Shown here: one piece after another, positions 61,754 through 64,000 of the stretch | Layout: each line of letters opens with the position of its first letter | Position numbering within the stretch: position 1 is the stretch's first letter | Assembly: GCA_016719895.1 (NCBI GenBank) | Contig: JADJYG010000030.1 | Location: 310,001 to 374,000, forward strand | Length of the DNA stretch: 64,000 bases | DNA from: Saprospirales bacterium | Lineage (GTDB): Bacteria; Bacteroidota; Bacteroidia; Chitinophagales; Saprospiraceae | Direction: 5' to 3' | The notes under the pieces: generated by a model | Told to the model about the DNA's origin: nothing | Databases searched by the model: none | What the model saw: the letters and a program-made list of their open reading frames with translations, nothing else | Position numbers and translations under genes: made by a program

Positions 61754-63286
61754 TTAGCGGAAAAGGTGTAGTCGCTTCCACGCCTTCCGGCCACTTTTAT
61801 CCTGTATCTGCACCAACAGGGTTGTGGCAGCCAAGGCGGTGGGCAGCGCTATTGCCGTCACCGGTTCGGTCAGCTCGTATATCAGTACTTCACGCCCCAG
61901 TACGTCGCAGGCATTTAACCTGGCCGGCACGGCGTCTGGCGGTATTTCGACGCTGATACGGCCGGACGCCGGGTTGGGATAGAGCCGGACCAGGGCTTCC
62001 ACAACCGGCGCTTCCGGCGCATCCACCGTAACGCTGTCGCAAAAGGCGGCGTTGGAATTATTGTACCGCAGGATATTGTTTTGCCGGAAACAATGCAGCG
62101 CCGAGTACACGTCCGTCATGTAAATATTTACCCAACCGGAGAACAGGCCGTTCGACCCGCCGATGCCTTCCAGCCAGAAATAATTGGTATCCACTACGCC
62201 CTGAGGGTTCATAAAAAAGTAGCGCCGGCGCCAGGCGAGGTCATTGAGCAGGATCGAGTCCTGATACGCCACGATATTGGGCCCGGGCTTCCAGTCCAGC
62301 ACCTGCCCGGGGTGCAGGTCGAAATCGTAGAGCAAACGGGTGGAATCGGCCATGGGAAAATACGCCGGGTCGAGGTTGATAGGGTAATGGTCCGTATGGT
62401 CGTCATAAGCGGTGAAATACACTTTTTTGCCGGCGAGGTCCTGGCTGATGGCGCCGATCAGTTGCAGGGGTTCATGAAGCATGGTGGCCGACGCGGTTGG
62501 GCAGGGCGAAGTGCCGGCGTAGGTATTTCGGGCATACAGTTTTTTCGACCAGCTGTATCCCGGCACGGTGGTGTCGCCTTGCAGCACGTATTGCCGCCCG
62601 GTGAAATAACACCAGATGCCCTCTTCCTCGCTCCATTTGGCCAAACCAAAGGGGAAAGGCTGATAGGCGGAAAAAGGATTGGTCAGGCAGGCGGAGTCGG
62701 GGTATTGCGCATCGTTGAAACAGGTCAGCTCGTATTGAATTTCGGTCAGCGGGGTTTCGATATCCCACCACAACAAATGTTGGCCGCCCAGGCGTTTGTA
62801 CACCCGGGTGGGTATGCGCAAGGTATCGCCCGCTGCCGGCAGCGTCACCAGGAGCAGGTTTTGAAAACGGGTCGGGATACCGTTCCACAGCGTATCGCCG
62901 GCAGACTCGACGAGGGCATAGTCGTGCAGGCTGTTTTGCAGCCACATGGTATCGCCGGCTTGCCGGGTAAAATCGTAGAGCAGTTGAAAATGATCGTCCC
63001 GCCACCAGAAAACGGAGTCGTTGCGCGCATACAGGTATTGAAAACCATAGTCCACAAATCCCTGGCCAAACGGAAAGCCATAATGATAGGCATAGTTGTG
63101 CAGGCGGGCGCAGAGGTGGCCGCCCACGACGCCGGCGCCGGCGTATTGAAGAATTTCATCACCGGGGCCGCCCACGCTTTCGTAGTGGATTTTCCAAAAG
63201 GCGCCGGGTTGAAACCAGGGATAAGATTGGGCATTCGATACGACTGCCAGGCCGATTCCGGTAAGGAGGAGGAGCAGGTTTTTCAT
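61754..63286 (-). CDS. Secreted protein with T9SS type A sorting domain
   Basis: 510 residues. A signal peptide (MKNLLLLLTGIGLAVVSNAQ) begins a protein with two related halves, each holding a NDSVFWW or DSTRLLYDFDLHPGQVLD-like segment and QAGDTMW or GDTLW motifs. The C-terminal sorting domain is clear (RLYPNPASGRISVEI ... DVLGREVLIYELTE ... AWKRLHLFR). It is a paralogue of the protein at 1839-3365, with the same length, signal peptide and repeat logic. It converges with the efflux adaptor gene and lies 99 bases after the hibernation factor gene in the same direction. Function unknown. Confidence 0.84.
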   Translation of the reverse strand: MKNLLLLLTGIGLAVVSNAQSYPWFQPGAFWKIHYESVGGPGDEILQYAGAGVVGGHLCARLHNYAYHYGFPFGQGFVDYGFQYLYARNDSVFWWRDDHFQLLYDFTRQAGDTMWLQNSLHDYALVESAGDTLWNGIPTRFQNLLLVTLPAAGDTLRIPTRVYKRLGGQHLLWWDIETPLTEIQYELTCFNDAQYPDSACLTNPFSAYQPFPFGLAKWSEEEGIWCYFTGRQYVLQGDTTVPGYSWSKKLYARNTYAGTSPCPTASATMLHEPLQLIGAISQDLAGKKVYFTAYDDHTDHYPINLDPAYFPMADSTRLLYDFDLHPGQVLDWKPGPNIVAYQDSILLNDLAWRRRYFFMNPQGVVDTNYFWLEGIGGSNGLFSGWVNIYMTDVYSALHCFRQNNILRYNNSNAAFCDSVTVDAPEAPVVEALVRLYPNPASGRISVEIPPDAVPARLNACDVLGREVLIYELTEPVTAIALPTALAATTLLVQIQDKSGRKAWKRLHLFR

Positions 63287-63300
63287 TATATTTTTTTATC

Positions 63301-63308
63301 CAAAAATA
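63301..63308 (-). promoter_or_regulatory. Putative -7 element of the T9SS protein gene
   Basis: The complement reads TATTTTTG, fitting TAnnTTTG, 14 bases before the start at 63286. No -33 element is seen. Confidence 0.35.
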
Positions 63309-63385
63309 ACCACCGGCTCCCGGCAGTACGCGGAATTCTGCAGACTGTGCTTGAACTGGCGTCCGGATTGTCGCCGATTGGCGCA

Positions 63386-63670
63386 CTATTTCTTTTTCCG
63401 CCGGCGCATATTTTTCAGGATAGTGGCTACGGTACCCGTCACGGCTTGTTCGTAGGTGGCGGCGCCCTTTTTGGAAAAAAAAGGCACACCGGGTACGATC
63501 AGTTTGATCTCGCAAAACTGGCTGGCGGGTCCGCTGCCGTCTTCATATAACGTTACCTCTGCACGGATGATCTGCCCGTTCTGATCGAAGAGTTTGCGCA
63601 TTTTATCCTGTACGTGCGCTTTCAAATCGGCGCTTGCTTTAAAATGTACGCTCTGAATGTTGATGTTCAT
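63386..63670 (-). CDS. Ribosome-associated translation inhibitor / hibernation factor (RaiA/HPF, short form)
   Basis: 94 residues, the short form. Such proteins bind the 30S subunit near the decoding site in stationary phase and silence ribosomes. The family pattern is MNINIQSVHFKASADLKAHV (beta-alpha start), VQDKMRKLFDQNGQIIRAEV, FCEIKLIVPG and a basic end (KNMRRRKKK). There is no C-terminal dimerisation extension of the long HPF type. It is probably monocistronic or read through into the T9SS gene 99 bases downstream. Confidence 0.9.
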   Translation of the reverse strand: MNINIQSVHFKASADLKAHVQDKMRKLFDQNGQIIRAEVTLYEDGSGPASQFCEIKLIVPGVPFFSKKGAATYEQAVTGTVATILKNMRRRKKK

Positions 63671-63803
63671 GTTTTAAAAGATTGATTAAATCAGTATCGT
63701 GTTGTATCCATGCCTTCCGGCAATTACCGGTTTGCAGATAGTTCTTATATGACAGACCGCTTTGCGGTCAAATTTGAATAGCCCCTGCGCATATTTTTTA
63801 ACT

Positions 63804-63989
63804 GCGAAGCGGTTGAACATGAATAGCCCCGGATGCAATCCGGGGGATGAGGCAAAGATTGTTTTTTAACCGCGAAGCGGTTGAATGTGAACATCTTGTA
63901 GCGCATATTCAACCGCTTCGCGGTTGCAAAACGCATTCCCCTTCATTCCCCGGATTGCATCCGGGGCTATTCACGTTCAACCGCTTCGC
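63804..63989. repeat. Palindromic repeat cluster (GAAGCGGTT and GGATGCAATCC units)
   Basis: Two 42-bp arms (63804-63845 and 63948-63989) are inverted with one mismatch. Each carries a GCGAAGCGGTTGAAC unit and an ATAGCCCCGGATGCAATCC unit. More AACCGCGAAGCGGTTGAA copies lie between them (63870-63890, 63906-63926). The last base of the window is within the cluster's T-tract. No gene is present from 63671 to 64000. Confidence 0.8.
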
Positions 63990-64000
63990 GGTTTTTATTT

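Overview
The window looks like chromosomal DNA of a Bacteroidota bacterium, most likely from the Saprospiria/Chitinophagia side of the phylum. The reasons are eight secreted proteins with type IX secretion (T9SS) type A C-terminal sorting domains or the start of one, a TonB-dependent receptor with an N-terminal carboxypeptidase-regulatory domain, LytS/LytTR signalling, a CzcA-TolC fusion, and many promoters of the Bacteroidota form TTTG-N17-20-TAnnTTTG. Species cannot be fixed from sequence alone. The content is housekeeping genes mixed with large cell-surface proteins. There is no CRISPR array, rRNA operon, intact prophage or intact insertion sequence.

Left part (1-19235). The window opens inside an outer-membrane beta-barrel-like gene that carries two homopolymer frameshifts. 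Next come a T9SS protein, a SpoIIM-family membrane protein, a DUF4129 protein and hemW, all on the plus strand. mscL, a SnoaL-like protein with a basic Ala/Pro/Lys tail, and gpmI follow. A 1235-residue secreted protein (cytochrome c, PA14, sorbosone-dehydrogenase-like and DUF1080 parts) lies between two clusters of the same intergenic repeat. A divergent nucleoside-salvage pair (CNT transporter and uridine kinase), an MFS transporter, a small membrane protein and an aldose 1-epimerase complete this part.

Middle part (19236-39365). This is a minus-strand surface-protein region: two tandem paralogous T9SS proteins, rplY, a short T9SS protein, a TonB receptor (one frameshift) paired with a T9SS protein that contains a recent 447-residue internal duplication, then a degenerate ~2-kb stretch holding a decayed tyrosine recombinase. 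That stretch abuts the prematurely ended sorting domain of a 1540-residue SprB/HYR-repeat protein.

Right part (39366-64000). A fatty-acid-hydroxylase/LytS/LytTR operon is followed by a lipoprotein, a TatD nuclease, a MITE-like palindromic element, a second MFS transporter, two tRNA-Ser genes, dgkA and a DUF2279 protein. Then come a 1376-residue T9SS protein built from 13 cysteine-rich repeats, an ECF sigma / membrane anti-sigma / Spy-like operon (one frameshift), and a heavy-metal efflux operon (small membrane protein, CzcA-TolC fusion, adaptor). The window ends with a T9SS protein, a ribosome hibernation factor and a palindromic repeat cluster.

The best candidates for something undescribed are the 13-unit cysteine repeat protein, the internally duplicated surface protein beside its TonB receptor, the palindromic element at 44094-44280, and the CzcA-TolC fusion with a signal-peptide-like internal junction. 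Four single-base homopolymer frameshifts in otherwise intact genes suggest residual assembly error.
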